From: Bacillota bacterium
GTDB lineage: Bacteria > Bacillota > Clostridia > Christensenellales > Pumilibacteraceae
Direction: 5' to 3'
Assembly (NCBI GenBank): GCA_009780135.1
Contig: WRAP01000001.1
Location: 124,001 to 188,000 of the forward strand
DNA: 64,000 nt
The stretch's first letter is position 1; every line of letters begins with the position of its first letter. The notes beneath the pieces were generated by a model, which did not search any database, was not told where the DNA came from, and was given only the letters and a program-made list of their open reading frames with translations. Shown here piece by piece: positions 16,078 through 25,738 of this stretch. A program made the position numbers and the translations under genes.

Positions 16078-19000
16078 ATGAAAAACAAAAAACTAAGAAT
16101 TTTTGCGAGTCTTTTTATAGCCTTTATGATGATGGCTACAATAATTCTTGCAGCGTGTCCTTCGACGCCACCGCCAACACCGCCGGAGCCGTTAACGGGC
16201 ATAACAATTGCACTACCAAGCGGTGCTTCTACCACTTGGACTATGGGCGAATTGCCGGTTGAGGCTCAGCGTAGATTTACAGCTACGCCAACTCCGACGG
16301 ATGCAGAACTTGGCACTGTTACTTGGCATAGTTCGGACGCTACTGTTTTAACAGTAAACGCTGGTCTTGTAAATGCAGTGCGAGATGGTCACGCTTACAT
16401 CTATGCACGCTCTGGCACAATCGAAAGTAATCGTGTTCGTATTACAGTGCAACCCGAAGCAGGAGCTCCGGTTCTAACAGGTGTATCAGTTACACCGGTA
16501 GGTCCACTTAATATGGCATTAGATGCTATTCCGAATGTAGAAAATCGTACACTTACAGCAGTTCCGCAACCGGCAGGAGCATCTCTTGGTACAGTAACTT
16601 GGACATCAACTGCTCCTGCTGTAGCATCAGTAGTAAACGGTGTGGTTACTCCGATTACTGCAGGTCATACTTATATCACAGCACAAGCAGGTACCTTTAC
16701 ATCTACACCTGTTAGAGTAAATGTAACAGCAGGCACAGTTGCGCCAACAGGCATTACTATTACTCCGAATACTCTAAACTTACAGGTTGGAGCAACTCAA
16801 ACAGTACAAGTAGCGGTACAGCCGGCTAATGTAACTAACGCACAATTTACTTGGAGTGGCGGTGCTCCAGCGACAGCAACAGTAGCAACTGTAGACGGCG
16901 TTACAACAGTAACTGCAGTGGCAGTTGGTACAACTACATGGACAGCTACAACAGTAGCTACTCCTGCTCAAACAGCTACACTAACTATAACTGTAACGCC
17001 AGCAACGCAACAAGCAGAAGCTGATGTAATTATCTCATCTGCAGCAGAGTTTGTAAATCTTACTACTATAGAAGGTTGGAGAGATATGCATATTGCTCTT
17101 GGTGCCGATATTAATTTGACAGGTTGGGATATTACAGGCGTAAATGGTGCAGGCTTTACTGCTACAGATGGTGGCGGTGGTTACGATACAGAGCCGTTTA
17201 CAGGTGTATTTGATGGTAGAGGTCATAGAATATATGGTGTAGATGTAGGCGTAGCCGCACTTCCATTTGATCCATGGCAATTTGGATTTTTCCGTCATAC
17301 AGACGGAGCTATTATCCGTAACTTGCATTTATCTGCTACAAGAAGATCTCCAATGGGTCAAGGTGGTTTACTTATAGGTGTTGCGACAGACACACTTATA
17401 GAAAACGTTTTTGTAGAGGGTATTGTAGAAGGTCGTTATGCAGGCGGTGTTGCAGGAGACGCTTGGCGTTTTAATGGTGCCGTTGTTGGTGAAGCTAATG
17501 CAGGAACCGAGTTAGTAAATGTTGTAGCCAATGTTCGCTCTTATGGAGAAGGAGTAGGTGGTGCAGCTCAAATTAGATTCGGTGCCGTTGTTAGACAACT
17601 AAGTGCTTCCACTGCAACAAATGTATTCTCCGTATTAGATGGTTTTCATCCCGATGCTAGAACCGGCACAGGTCGTCCAGAACTTGCTATAGCTACAGCT
17701 GCTGGTGCTACATTTACTAACGCTCATGCGTTTATGATGGCAGATATCGGTGGTATTGATTTCTCTGCACTTCCTGCTTCTCATTGGGAATTTACAACAG
17801 GTCAGCTACCTACACTTCGTAGAGCTCCTGCATCAGATTTACCTGCAACACATCCTGTAACAGGTTTAAATATAACAGGCGATCACTTTATTTCTGTAGC
17901 TGGTTCTCCTAATGCTTTTGCAGGCGGAGTATATGCTTTTAGCGTGCGTGTAAATACCGCTGAATTTCATGGTACTCCGGTAGTAGCGGCTACTATGGGC
18001 GGAGTAGCTGTAACTCCTGTATTAACTGCTCAATCAGGTCCTGCTAATGCTAGAGAATTTACTTTTGCTATTCAAAATGTAACAGGTCCTATCGTTATAA
18101 CAGGTATAAGCGGCTTAACAAGATTCTTTGCTGTAACTCGTCCGGCTACGGATCCTATGTTTGTCTTTAGAGGCGAGCCTTTTGCATTGCAGAGTCAAAA
18201 CTACGAATTTGAGGTAGAAGCTAACGAAGGTTTCCAAATCAATGCGGTATATATGGTAGTAGGAACAGAAGAAACAGAGTTAGAACTTCCCGAACTTAAC
18301 GCAGACGGTTATTTAGAAATGTATATTCCTCATGCCGATATAGACGGGCCTTTTGCTATAAGAGTGGAAGCTGGTGTATATGGCGGCAGAGTTCAAATAT
18401 CAGGTCTTAGAGAAGCTTTGAGTTATAGTATTATGGCAGACTTAGAATACGCCGGATTTGCTGAATTTGAAGAAAATTTTGAGTTTATATTAGAACTTAC
18501 AAATAATGGTACATTCCAAGCTGTACCTAATGTTACTGTTGCTGTAACTGTAGAAACACCAACAGGCAATGTAGTTCATAACCTACAAGGTGTAATATCA
18601 AATGGTATTGCAACATTTGTTTTAGACGCAGAGTATGTTGTGGGAGATATCACAATTGGTGCTATTAGCGGTGTTTATGGATTTTCAGCAATTGGAATCT
18701 CTACAGCGGCACAATTTAACGCAATTATGGATATTCCGGGCTGGCAAACTGCAACCTTTTATCTAACGCAAGATATAGACTTTACTGGTGTTGAGGTAAT
18801 GCCTATTGGTGGAACCGCTTCATTAGGTCTTCACGGAAGATTGCCTGCGGCAAATGTTTTTAGAGGAACTTTTGATGGTAGAGGCTTTGCTCTACAAAAC
18901 ATTACACTTACAGGTGTTGGTCATCACTGGGGATTATTCCGTATGCTAGACGGAGCACATATTCGCAATTTAGCTATTACTGATATGAGTGCTAATTTTG

Positions 19001-21435
19001 TAGCTGCTATGAATGGTATGCTAGCAGGTTGGGTAAACGGCTCTGTGACTAATCCTACAATTATAGAAAATGTATATTTGCATGGCTCAGTTATTGGTGG
19101 CTATGGAGCTGCTGGAAGTGCTTGGCTTAGAAGTGCGGCACTTATAGGAAGATCTGCTAGAGCTGATGCGGCAGATGGAGTATCCAATTTTATAGTACGA
19201 AATAATGTTATAAATGTTACTGCGACTGGTCATAGCTTTGCAGCCATTATTGCTTATGCACCAGGTGGAACAGTTGCAGCGGTAGGTAATAGGACAATTC
19301 AAAACAATTTTGTTGTAACCAGTGGCTTTACTCCTCATGCTGGTGCGGGAGCACCTTTCATGATTCAAGCTGGACAATGGACAGATGATAGAACAATTCA
19401 ATCTGGCAATGTAGGTTTTGCTATGGCGAATGTTGGTACTCAAAATTTTGATGTATTACCTGAAGTATGGGATACAACAGGAACGGGTTTACCAACTCTT
19501 ATCGAAATAGAAGAGCCGATTGATAAGGCAATGATGGTTCCTTTTAACGGATTGCGTACTACAGCAAATTATACTATTACCAGTGCTGCTGTTGTTAGAG
19601 CAGATCAAGATGCTACATTTACTGTAGCTCTAAGAGGCGGTAACGAGGCAGAAGAGTTATCTGCAGTTGTGTCAGTTAGAGGTGGCGAATCTCAAACGCT
19701 ACAAGCAGAGAGAAACGCAGCAGGCAATTTTGAGTTTACTCTACCTTACGAGTATATTGTAGGTACTGTTACTATCGGTACAATTATTGGATTCGAATTT
19801 GGATGGACAGCAATTTCTAATGCAGAAGAATTTACCGAAGCATTTTCTGCTCCTGGTTGGCAAGATCGCAACTTCTACCTAACAACAGATATAGATTTTG
19901 CAGAAGGACTAGAAACTCCTAGAGGTAATGTTGCAGCAATGAGCGAATTTAGAGGTAGGCTAGACGGACGCGGCTATGCATTAAAAAACATCAATATTAC
20001 AGGTGCTACTGCCAGTTGGACAGAGCAAGGTTTATTTAACACATTAAATGGTGCAACTATACGCAATCTTACTATCTACAATGCAAGGCTTGCAAGTGCA
20101 GCGACATATGGTCAAAGTGCGATTTTGGCAGGTGTTGTAAATAACAGTACAATCGAAAATATCGCAATTATAAATAGCGTTATAGAAGGTGCAGCGCATG
20201 CTAACTGGTATCGTAATAATGCTACTGTTGTTGGGAGGCTTCAAAATAACTCTACACTAAACAATATTGTAGTTTATTTAGATTCTGTTCCCGCTGTAGG
20301 ACATACTGCATTTGTAAACAGAATGCATGAAACTGCTTCTATAACTAACGCATTTGTAGTAAGTGATAATATGACAGTTGGCTTTGAATGGAATAATGCC
20401 TTAAGATCTACTAACCCTGCAGATGCAGCATATCAAGCAATGATGGATTGGGAAGATGAAGATTTTGAAGATGCTAATATGGTTGCTTTTGAAATGGATG
20501 ATATTGAGGATATAAGCTTTGCTGCTCTTCCTGTGGCTTACTGGGTGCTTTCTGCAGATGGCGAAGAACTTCCCACATTAAGACAATTGTCTTGTTTAAC
20601 AGTTCCTGTAGCAGAATTAGCGACAAATTCAGTTGGCATCTCAACTCCACAAGAGTTTATGGCTATGACCGCTAACGGCACATACCACCTAACTCAAAAT
20701 ATTGACTTTACTGGTGTAACATATGTAGCACCAGGTGGTGGTAATGGTTATCTTCCTGAGTTTGGTGATGCAGCAGCTCAGTGGGCACAAGCATTTAGCG
20801 GTACTTTTGATGGAAGAGGTTTTGCTTTGCAAAATATTACTTCATTAGCAGGTGCACTTTGGGCATGGCATACTGGCGGTGTATTCCGTCAGCTAGATAA
20901 TGCTACCGTGCGTAATTTAGTAGTAGAGAATCTTACTGTAGGTGCAACTGGAACAAATAGAAATATTGGGCAAGGTGGAGCTTTTGTAGGCCGTATTCGC
21001 AATTCTACAGTAGAAAATGTGTCAATTCAAGGTGTTAGCAATAGAAACTATGCTGGTGGTGGAGCGGCTCACTTTTGGAATGCAGGTTTTGTTGGCTCTA
21101 CAGCCGGAACAAATCATTTTAGAAATATTATAGTTGATATGTCATCTAACGATGCTAATTTCTATGGTTTTGCATTTGGTGCTATAGCTGGTACAATAGA
21201 AAATGTGTTTGTAATTAATGATTCTCTAAATAATGCTTTCCGTACTGGAGCTAACGCTTTACTGTTTAGGTATGCACCTACTGGAACTGCTGCTAATAAT
21301 AATGCAGTAGGTTTTGCTAGAGCAGATTTAGAAGAACAAAACTTCTCGGCGTTACCATTTACTATGTGGAGAGTCGGTGCAGGAATGCCAACGCTTCGTC
21401 AATTACCACTTCCTACTGCTAACGGTAATGGCTAA
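16078..21435 (+). CDS. Large surface lipoprotein with Ig-like (Big_2) and GLUG-type repeats
   Basis: A 1785-residue exported protein. The signal peptide ends in the lipobox ILAAC (Cys about 26), followed by a proline-rich linker. Three bacterial Ig-like domains lie at about 40-125, 132-215 and 224-311. Four copies of a GLUG-type beta-helix unit begin near 315, 870, 1243 and 1519. Each has the order stAeEF..., YLTQDIDF, FdGRGfaLqNIt, GlFr.ldgAtIRNL, then a run of short N-rich turns, with beta-sandwich linkers between. Outside the signal peptide I count only about two lysines. Such proteins are usually adhesins or cell-surface scaffold proteins. It is monocistronic, with a consensus promoter, a structured leader, AAGGAGG and a perfect terminator. 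The truncated gene at 62714 is a paralogue. Confidence 0.85.
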   Translation: MKNKKLRIFASLFIAFMMMATIILAACPSTPPPTPPEPLTGITIALPSGASTTWTMGELPVEAQRRFTATPTPTDAELGTVTWHSSDATVLTVNAGLVNAVRDGHAYIYARSGTIESNRVRITVQPEAGAPVLTGVSVTPVGPLNMALDAIPNVENRTLTAVPQPAGASLGTVTWTSTAPAVASVVNGVVTPITAGHTYITAQAGTFTSTPVRVNVTAGTVAPTGITITPNTLNLQVGATQTVQVAVQPANVTNAQFTWSGGAPATATVATVDGVTTVTAVAVGTTTWTATTVATPAQTATLTITVTPATQQAEADVIISSAAEFVNLTTIEGWRDMHIALGADINLTGWDITGVNGAGFTATDGGGGYDTEPFTGVFDGRGHRIYGVDVGVAALPFDPWQFGFFRHTDGAIIRNLHLSATRRSPMGQGGLLIGVATDTLIENVFVEGIVEGRYAGGVAGDAWRFNGAVVGEANAGTELVNVVANVRSYGEGVGGAAQIRFGAVVRQLSASTATNVFSVLDGFHPDARTGTGRPELAIATAAGATFTNAHAFMMADIGGIDFSALPASHWEFTTGQLPTLRRAPASDLPATHPVTGLNITGDHFISVAGSPNAFAGGVYAFSVRVNTAEFHGTPVVAATMGGVAVTPVLTAQSGPANAREFTFAIQNVTGPIVITGISGLTRFFAVTRPATDPMFVFRGEPFALQSQNYEFEVEANEGFQINAVYMVVGTEETELELPELNADGYLEMYIPHADIDGPFAIRVEAGVYGGRVQISGLREALSYSIMADLEYAGFAEFEENFEFILELTNNGTFQAVPNVTVAVTVETPTGNVVHNLQGVISNGIATFVLDAEYVVGDITIGAISGVYGFSAIGISTAAQFNAIMDIPGWQTATFYLTQDIDFTGVEVMPIGGTASLGLHGRLPAANVFRGTFDGRGFALQNITLTGVGHHWGLFRMLDGAHIRNLAITDMSANFVAAMNGMLAGWVNGSVTNPTIIENVYLHGSVIGGYGAAGSAWLRSAALIGRSARADAADGVSNFIVRNNVINVTATGHSFAAIIAYAPGGTVAAVGNRTIQNNFVVTSGFTPHAGAGAPFMIQAGQWTDDRTIQSGNVGFAMANVGTQNFDVLPEVWDTTGTGLPTLIEIEEPIDKAMMVPFNGLRTTANYTITSAAVVRADQDATFTVALRGGNEAEELSAVVSVRGGESQTLQAERNAAGNFEFTLPYEYIVGTVTIGTIIGFEFGWTAISNAEEFTEAFSAPGWQDRNFYLTTDIDFAEGLETPRGNVAAMSEFRGRLDGRGYALKNINITGATASWTEQGLFNTLNGATIRNLTIYNARLASAATYGQSAILAGVVNNSTIENIAIINSVIEGAAHANWYRNNATVVGRLQNNSTLNNIVVYLDSVPAVGHTAFVNRMHETASITNAFVVSDNMTVGFEWNNALRSTNPADAAYQAMMDWEDEDFEDANMVAFEMDDIEDISFAALPVAYWVLSADGEELPTLRQLSCLTVPVAELATNSVGISTPQEFMAMTANGTYHLTQNIDFTGVTYVAPGGGNGYLPEFGDAAAQWAQAFSGTFDGRGFALQNITSLAGALWAWHTGGVFRQLDNATVRNLVVENLTVGATGTNRNIGQGGAFVGRIRNSTVENVSIQGVSNRNYAGGGAAHFWNAGFVGSTAGTNHFRNIIVDMSSNDANFYGFAFGAIAGTIENVFVINDSLNNAFRTGANALLFRYAPTGTAANNNAVGFARADLEEQNFSALPFTMWRVGAGMPTLRQLPLPTANGNG

Positions 21436-21478
21436 AAATAAACAAACTAATCTTTAACAAAAATATAATAAAAGATTA

Positions 21479-21524
21479 TATAAAAAATATCCGTCGGAAA
21501 ATTTTCCGACGGATATTTTTTATA
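21479..21524 (+). terminator. Strong rho-independent terminator, perfect 46-bp palindrome
   Basis: Both sides of the centre at 21501/21502 are perfectly complementary out to 21479 and 21524. CCGTCGGAAAA faces TTTTCCGACGG, flanked by A6 and T6 runs. The symmetry would allow it to act in both directions. Confidence 0.9.
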
Positions 21525-21549
21525 TAACAAAAACTTAAGCATTTTTAAC

Positions 21550-21578
21550 TTGACATCTAGGTACGATAGAGCTTATAA
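21550..21578 (+). promoter_or_regulatory. Promoter upstream of the FtsA-like gene
   Basis: TTGACA near 21550, an 18-bp spacer and TATAAT near 21574 lie about 57 nt before the start codon. No good ribosome site is seen in the leader. Confidence 0.65.
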
Positions 21579-21636
21579 TTGTTTTAAGAGGCTACGCAAG
21601 GTTTTTAGTAGCTAAAATTTTACTGGATATATTATT

Positions 21637-22818
21637 ATGAACGCAAATATATTAGATTTCGGAACTGAAAAGATTTTTGTAGGCATAGCTAGAAGAGGCC
21701 TAAATGAAAACATAATGCTACAGGGTAGTGGCGAGAGTAAGTATGCGGGTTTTTGTGACGGCGAATTTTTAGAACCATTTAAGCTGCCTGAAGCTTTAGC
21801 AGAAGCTATAAGCAATGCAGCAAAAAGTGCTAGGCAGAGAATTGAGCATATTGTGGTTGGAGTTCCCGGTGAATTTACTACTACAGTGTGCAAAGAAGTT
21901 CGAATTTCGCTACAAAAAAAACGCATTGTAACAGCTAATGATGTAGATTTATTACACGAAGAAGGTAACTCTTTTAATAATGTAAATGGTTACACTTTAA
22001 TAAATAGTCAACCGATTTATTATACTCTTGAGAGTGGTGGTAGATTTATTGATCCTGTGGGATTGGAGTCTAGTAAATTAGGTGGTCTTATCAGTTATGT
22101 ATTGGCAGAAAATCGATTTTTAGATATGGCTAGAGGGCTTCTTAAAGAACTTGGCATTAATTCTATTGAGTTTGTGTCTACTCTTGTAGCTCAAAATATG
22201 TTTTTATTTGACGATGTAGTAAGGGATAAATTTGTAGTGCTTTTAGATAGTGGCCATCTTACCACTTCAGTTTCTGTAGCCAGAGGTGATGGGATTTTGG
22301 CTCAATATAATGTGCCTATAGGTGGTAGCCATATCACACAGGCATTAAGTTTAGAGTATGATATTTCTATTAAACAAGCTGAGAATCTTAAAAGCAAGGT
22401 TATGCTTAATTTAAGTCTAGATGAAAATGCTGTTTATGCAATAAGCTCGACCGATTCTAGCAGAGCAGATGAACTGCAATTTAATGCTATAAAAGTTAAT
22501 GAAATAGTAGCTTCGTGTATTAAATGGTTAGCAAGCACGGTAACTAAATCGCTTAAATTATGTACATCTGATTATCCAGATTATATACCGTATCACCTGA
22601 CAGGTGGTGGATTATCTTATATAAAAGGAGCACCGGATTTGTTGTCTAAATATTTAGAACGGCCAGTAGAAATAATAGCACCAAGTCTTCCGCTACTAGA
22701 GCATGATCCTCATTTATCTAGTAGCTATGCACTTTTGGATACTGCTTTAAGACTTATACCGGAAGTAGAAAAGGAAAAACCAATGAGCTTTTTAAAAAGG
22801 TTGTTTAGAAAGAGATAG
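21637..22818 (+). CDS. FtsA/PilM-like actin-fold protein with amphipathic C-terminal tail
   Basis: A 393-residue protein of the FtsA/PilM/MamK-like actin ATPase fold: an early LDFGTEKIFVGIA phosphate-1 segment, VVGVPGEF near 75-85, VVLLDSGHLTTSV (phosphate 2) near 195-207, and the late HLTGGGLSYIKGA adenosine loop. The last residues, MSFLKRLFRKR, form a short amphipathic basic helix like the FtsA membrane-targeting sequence, joined by a charged linker. FtsZ is not adjacent, so this may be the organism's FtsA at a new place or an FtsA-like paralogue. Downstream are yjbR (11 nt) and a topoisomerase gene. Confidence 0.7.
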   Translation: MNANILDFGTEKIFVGIARRGLNENIMLQGSGESKYAGFCDGEFLEPFKLPEALAEAISNAAKSARQRIEHIVVGVPGEFTTTVCKEVRISLQKKRIVTANDVDLLHEEGNSFNNVNGYTLINSQPIYYTLESGGRFIDPVGLESSKLGGLISYVLAENRFLDMARGLLKELGINSIEFVSTLVAQNMFLFDDVVRDKFVVLLDSGHLTTSVSVARGDGILAQYNVPIGGSHITQALSLEYDISIKQAENLKSKVMLNLSLDENAVYAISSTDSSRADELQFNAIKVNEIVASCIKWLASTVTKSLKLCTSDYPDYIPYHLTGGGLSYIKGAPDLLSKYLERPVEIIAPSLPLLEHDPHLSSSYALLDTALRLIPEVEKEKPMSFLKRLFRKR

Positions 22819-22829
22819 GGATTGTGACT

Positions 22830-23180
22830 ATGCTAGAACTTATAAATCTCTGCCTAAAACTAGAAAATACTTGCGAGGAGTATCCTTTTTATCCTGATAG
22901 TCCGGTTATTAGGCATAGCGTAGGTACTCGCAAAATTTTCGCAGTAGTTTTCGAGCGAGATGGTTTATGCGTTAATTTAAAAATTAAGCCAGGCGATGGT
23001 GATGCTCTAAGGCGATCTTTTGAGAATATCTTGCCTGCTTACCATATGAATAAAGACCACTGGGTAATGGTCAAACTCGGTGGCGATGTAGATGATGAAT
23101 TATTGCAAGGATTAATTAAAAATAGCTATGAGATTACTAGGCCAAAACATACCCCAAAGAAAAAAATGAAAGAAGTTTAA
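22830..23180 (+). CDS. YjbR/MmcQ-family protein
   Basis: A 116-residue protein of the YjbR/MmcQ family (CyaY-like fold, possible DNA binding), with YPFYPDSPVIRH, a central FAVVFERDGLCVNLKI and the C-terminal HMNKDHWVMVKL typical of the family. I chose ATG 22830 because AGGGA lies 9 nt upstream; GTG 22824 would add two residues but would sit too close to that site. It is in an apparent operon with the FtsA-like gene and the topoisomerase gene. The cellular role of the family is not established. Confidence 0.8.
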   Translation: MLELINLCLKLENTCEEYPFYPDSPVIRHSVGTRKIFAVVFERDGLCVNLKIKPGDGDALRRSFENILPAYHMNKDHWVMVKLGGDVDDELLQGLIKNSYEITRPKHTPKKKMKEV

Positions 23181-23200
23181 TATAAAAAATCTAAACACTT

Positions 23201-25678
23201 ATGAGTAATCAAAATAAAAGTCAAAATAATGCAGTTCAAATTCCGATGGATATGGACAAGGTGGTTATAAAAACCATGGAAGAGGTAATGCACGAGAGTA
23301 TGATTCCGTACTCGGAGTTCGTTATACTTGATAGAGCATTGCCGAGGGTAGAAGACGGCCTAAAGCCGGTGCAAAGGCGTATTTTATATACGATGCACGA
23401 GCTGGGTTTAACGCCAGATAAGCCGCATAAAAAATGTGCTAGAATAGTCGGGGATTGTTTAGGTAAGTATCATCCACATGGCGATACCAGTGTTTATGGT
23501 GCTCTTGTTAGAATGGCACAAAGCTTTTCTATGGGCCATATTCTAGTTGATGGACATGGCAACTTTGGTTCTATTGATGGAGACAGTGCTGCTGCTATGC
23601 GTTATACTGAGGCTCGTCTTAGTCCGCTCAGTTTAGAGCTTCTTAGCGATATAGATAAAAACACAGTTAAATTTTCGTGCAATTTTGACGACTCGTTAAC
23701 AGAGCCAAATATGCTTCCCGGTCGTTATCCAAATCTCCTTGTAAACGGTGCTAGTGGCATTGCGGTTGGGCTTGCTACCAATATTCCTCCTCATAATTTA
23801 GGTGAATGTATTGATGGAGTTATGGCATTTATCGATAATCCTAAGATGAAGCTAGATGCTATGATGAAAATCATCAAAGGACCCGATTTTCCTTCCGGCG
23901 GATATGCTATTGCTGAAGATGAACTACATAAAGCGTATGAAACTGGTAAGGGTAAGCTAGTTATGCGTGCTAAGGTACATATTGAATTAGCTGAAAACGA
24001 TAAGCAACTAATTGTAATTGATGAGCTTCCTTTTCAGGTAAACAAGGCAACGCTTTTAGAAAATATTTCCAGAGTTCGTGAAGAGAAGAAGGGAGTTTTA
24101 GCAGGGATTTCTGAGATTACAGACGAATCTGATCGCAACGGTATGCGTGCGGTTATAAAAATTAAAAAAGATTACGATGCTAGAGAAATTGTAGAAAAGC
24201 TATTCAAAAGCACAAATTTATCAACCACTTTTGGTATAAATATGGTAGCTATAGCGGGTGGCAAACCTCAAACTATGGGACTATTGGATATTATTGCATA
24301 CTATATAGACTATCAACGAGAGGTTATTCTTCGTCGTAGCAAATTTGATTTAGATGCAGCCAAAAAACGTGAGCATATTCTAGAAGGTCTTGTAATTGCG
24401 GTTCAAAATATTGATGAAGTTATAAAAATAATTAAAACCAGTAAAAATACAAGTGAGGCTAGAGATAGATTGCGCGTGCGTTTTGAATTGTCAGAGCGTC
24501 AAGCACAAGCGATTTTAGATTTGCGATTAGCTAGAATTACGGCTTTAGAGGTGTTTAAGTTAGAAGAAGAACTTAAAGAAGTTAGAAAAACAATCGAATA
24601 TCTAACAGCGGTTATTGCTAGCAAGAAAATGCAGATGGATATTGTTAAGAATGAAATGTTGGCGATAAAGAAAAAATTTAAAGAGCCTAGAAAAACGCAA
24701 ATTCTAAAATCTGCTAGCGAATATTTTATTCCAAGTGCCGCTGATGCTAAACCGATTGAGGATTATTTTGTTGTTGTAAATGAGCTAGGCAACATCAAAA
24801 AAATGCTTGTTAAGAATTTTAATATGGCAACTAAAACTTTTAGTGAAAGCACAACACGCAACGAAATTTGCTCTAATATTATTAAAATTGCTTCTAATGA
24901 GCGTCTTTGGTGTTTTACAAATAGGGGTAATTGTTACAAGTTAGATACTGACAACATTTCTGATGGTAAGTGGAAAGATAAAGGCACTCCGCTAAAAAAA
25001 ATGGTTAGTGAAGCACACGATGAGGAAAGAATTATATATTGCAGAAATATTTTAGAAGGAGTGCCACCAGGTAATCTTATATTTTTGACAAAAGAGGGTA
25101 TGATTAAAAAATCGGCTTGGAGCGAATTAAATGTTGTAAAAAGTGCATTTCAAGTTTGCAAGTTAAAAGAAGGCGATAGTGTTATCACGATAGAAGACGA
25201 AGTTAAAGATACTAGTATTTTGTTTGTTACAAAGGATGGGATGTGTCTTAATGCCGATACTAGCGATGTGCCTTTACAAGGAAGAGTAGCTACCGGTGTT
25301 AAAGGGATAAATTTATCCGATGGCGACTATTGCATTGGCATAAGGCAAGTAGACGGCGAAGGCGAGGCAATAATTATTACCGATACAGGGTATGCTAAAC
25401 GAGTTTTGGTAGCTGAAATTGATGTTATGGCACGCTATCGTAAAGGTGTTAAAATAATAGACTTTAATAAATCTGATAACGGAAATCAAGTAAAATATTA
25501 TAATATTGTAAAAGAGCCATATAACTTAGTTTTAGAAATAAGCGGAGAATTCTTTACTAGTTTTAACTCTGAAGCTCTAATAATAGGCAATCGTACCCAT
25601 AGTGGTAAACCTCTTGTTAAAGGCAAAAAAGTAATTACAGATGTAATGGTTTATAACGACAATATTACTGGGGGATAA
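23201..25678 (+). CDS. Type IIA topoisomerase subunit A (GyrA/ParC family, probably ParC-like)
   Basis: An 825-residue protein with a complete winged-helix/tower DNA-cutting core. The quinolone-determining region reads [15 protein letters not shown], the catalytic tyrosine is Tyr135 in [10 protein letters not shown], and the coiled coil spans about residues 370-500. The C-terminal beta-pinwheel (about 520-825) has DNA-binding blades such as [13 protein letters not shown] do not find the GyrA box (QRRGG[KR]G-like) expected in the first blade. That suggests topoisomerase IV-type decatenation rather than supercoiling gyrase. No gyrB/parE partner is adjacent. There is no ribosome site in the short gap after yjbR. 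Confidence 0.9.
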   Translation: MSNQNKSQNNAVQIPMDMDKVVIKTMEEVMHESMIPYSEFVILDRALPRVEDGLKPVQRRILYTMHELGLTPDKPHKKCARIVGDCLGKYHPHGDTSVYGALVRMAQSFSMGHILVDGHGNFGSIDGDSAAAMRYTEARLSPLSLELLSDIDKNTVKFSCNFDDSLTEPNMLPGRYPNLLVNGASGIAVGLATNIPPHNLGECIDGVMAFIDNPKMKLDAMMKIIKGPDFPSGGYAIAEDELHKAYETGKGKLVMRAKVHIELAENDKQLIVIDELPFQVNKATLLENISRVREEKKGVLAGISEITDESDRNGMRAVIKIKKDYDAREIVEKLFKSTNLSTTFGINMVAIAGGKPQTMGLLDIIAYYIDYQREVILRRSKFDLDAAKKREHILEGLVIAVQNIDEVIKIIKTSKNTSEARDRLRVRFELSERQAQAILDLRLARITALEVFKLEEELKEVRKTIEYLTAVIASKKMQMDIVKNEMLAIKKKFKEPRKTQILKSASEYFIPSAADAKPIEDYFVVVNELGNIKKMLVKNFNMATKTFSESTTRNEICSNIIKIASNERLWCFTNRGNCYKLDTDNISDGKWKDKGTPLKKMVSEAHDEERIIYCRNILEGVPPGNLIFLTKEGMIKKSAWSELNVVKSAFQVCKLKEGDSVITIEDEVKDTSILFVTKDGMCLNADTSDVPLQGRVATGVKGINLSDGDYCIGIRQVDGEGEAIIITDTGYAKRVLVAEIDVMARYRKGVKIIDFNKSDNGNQVKYYNIVKEPYNLVLEISGEFFTSFNSEALIIGNRTHSGKPLVKGKKVITDVMVYNDNITGG

Positions 25679-25738
25679 ATAAAAATGCAAGAAGGAGCTA
25701 TAGAATAAATTCATTGCAAAAGAAATAATTAAAGCAAA

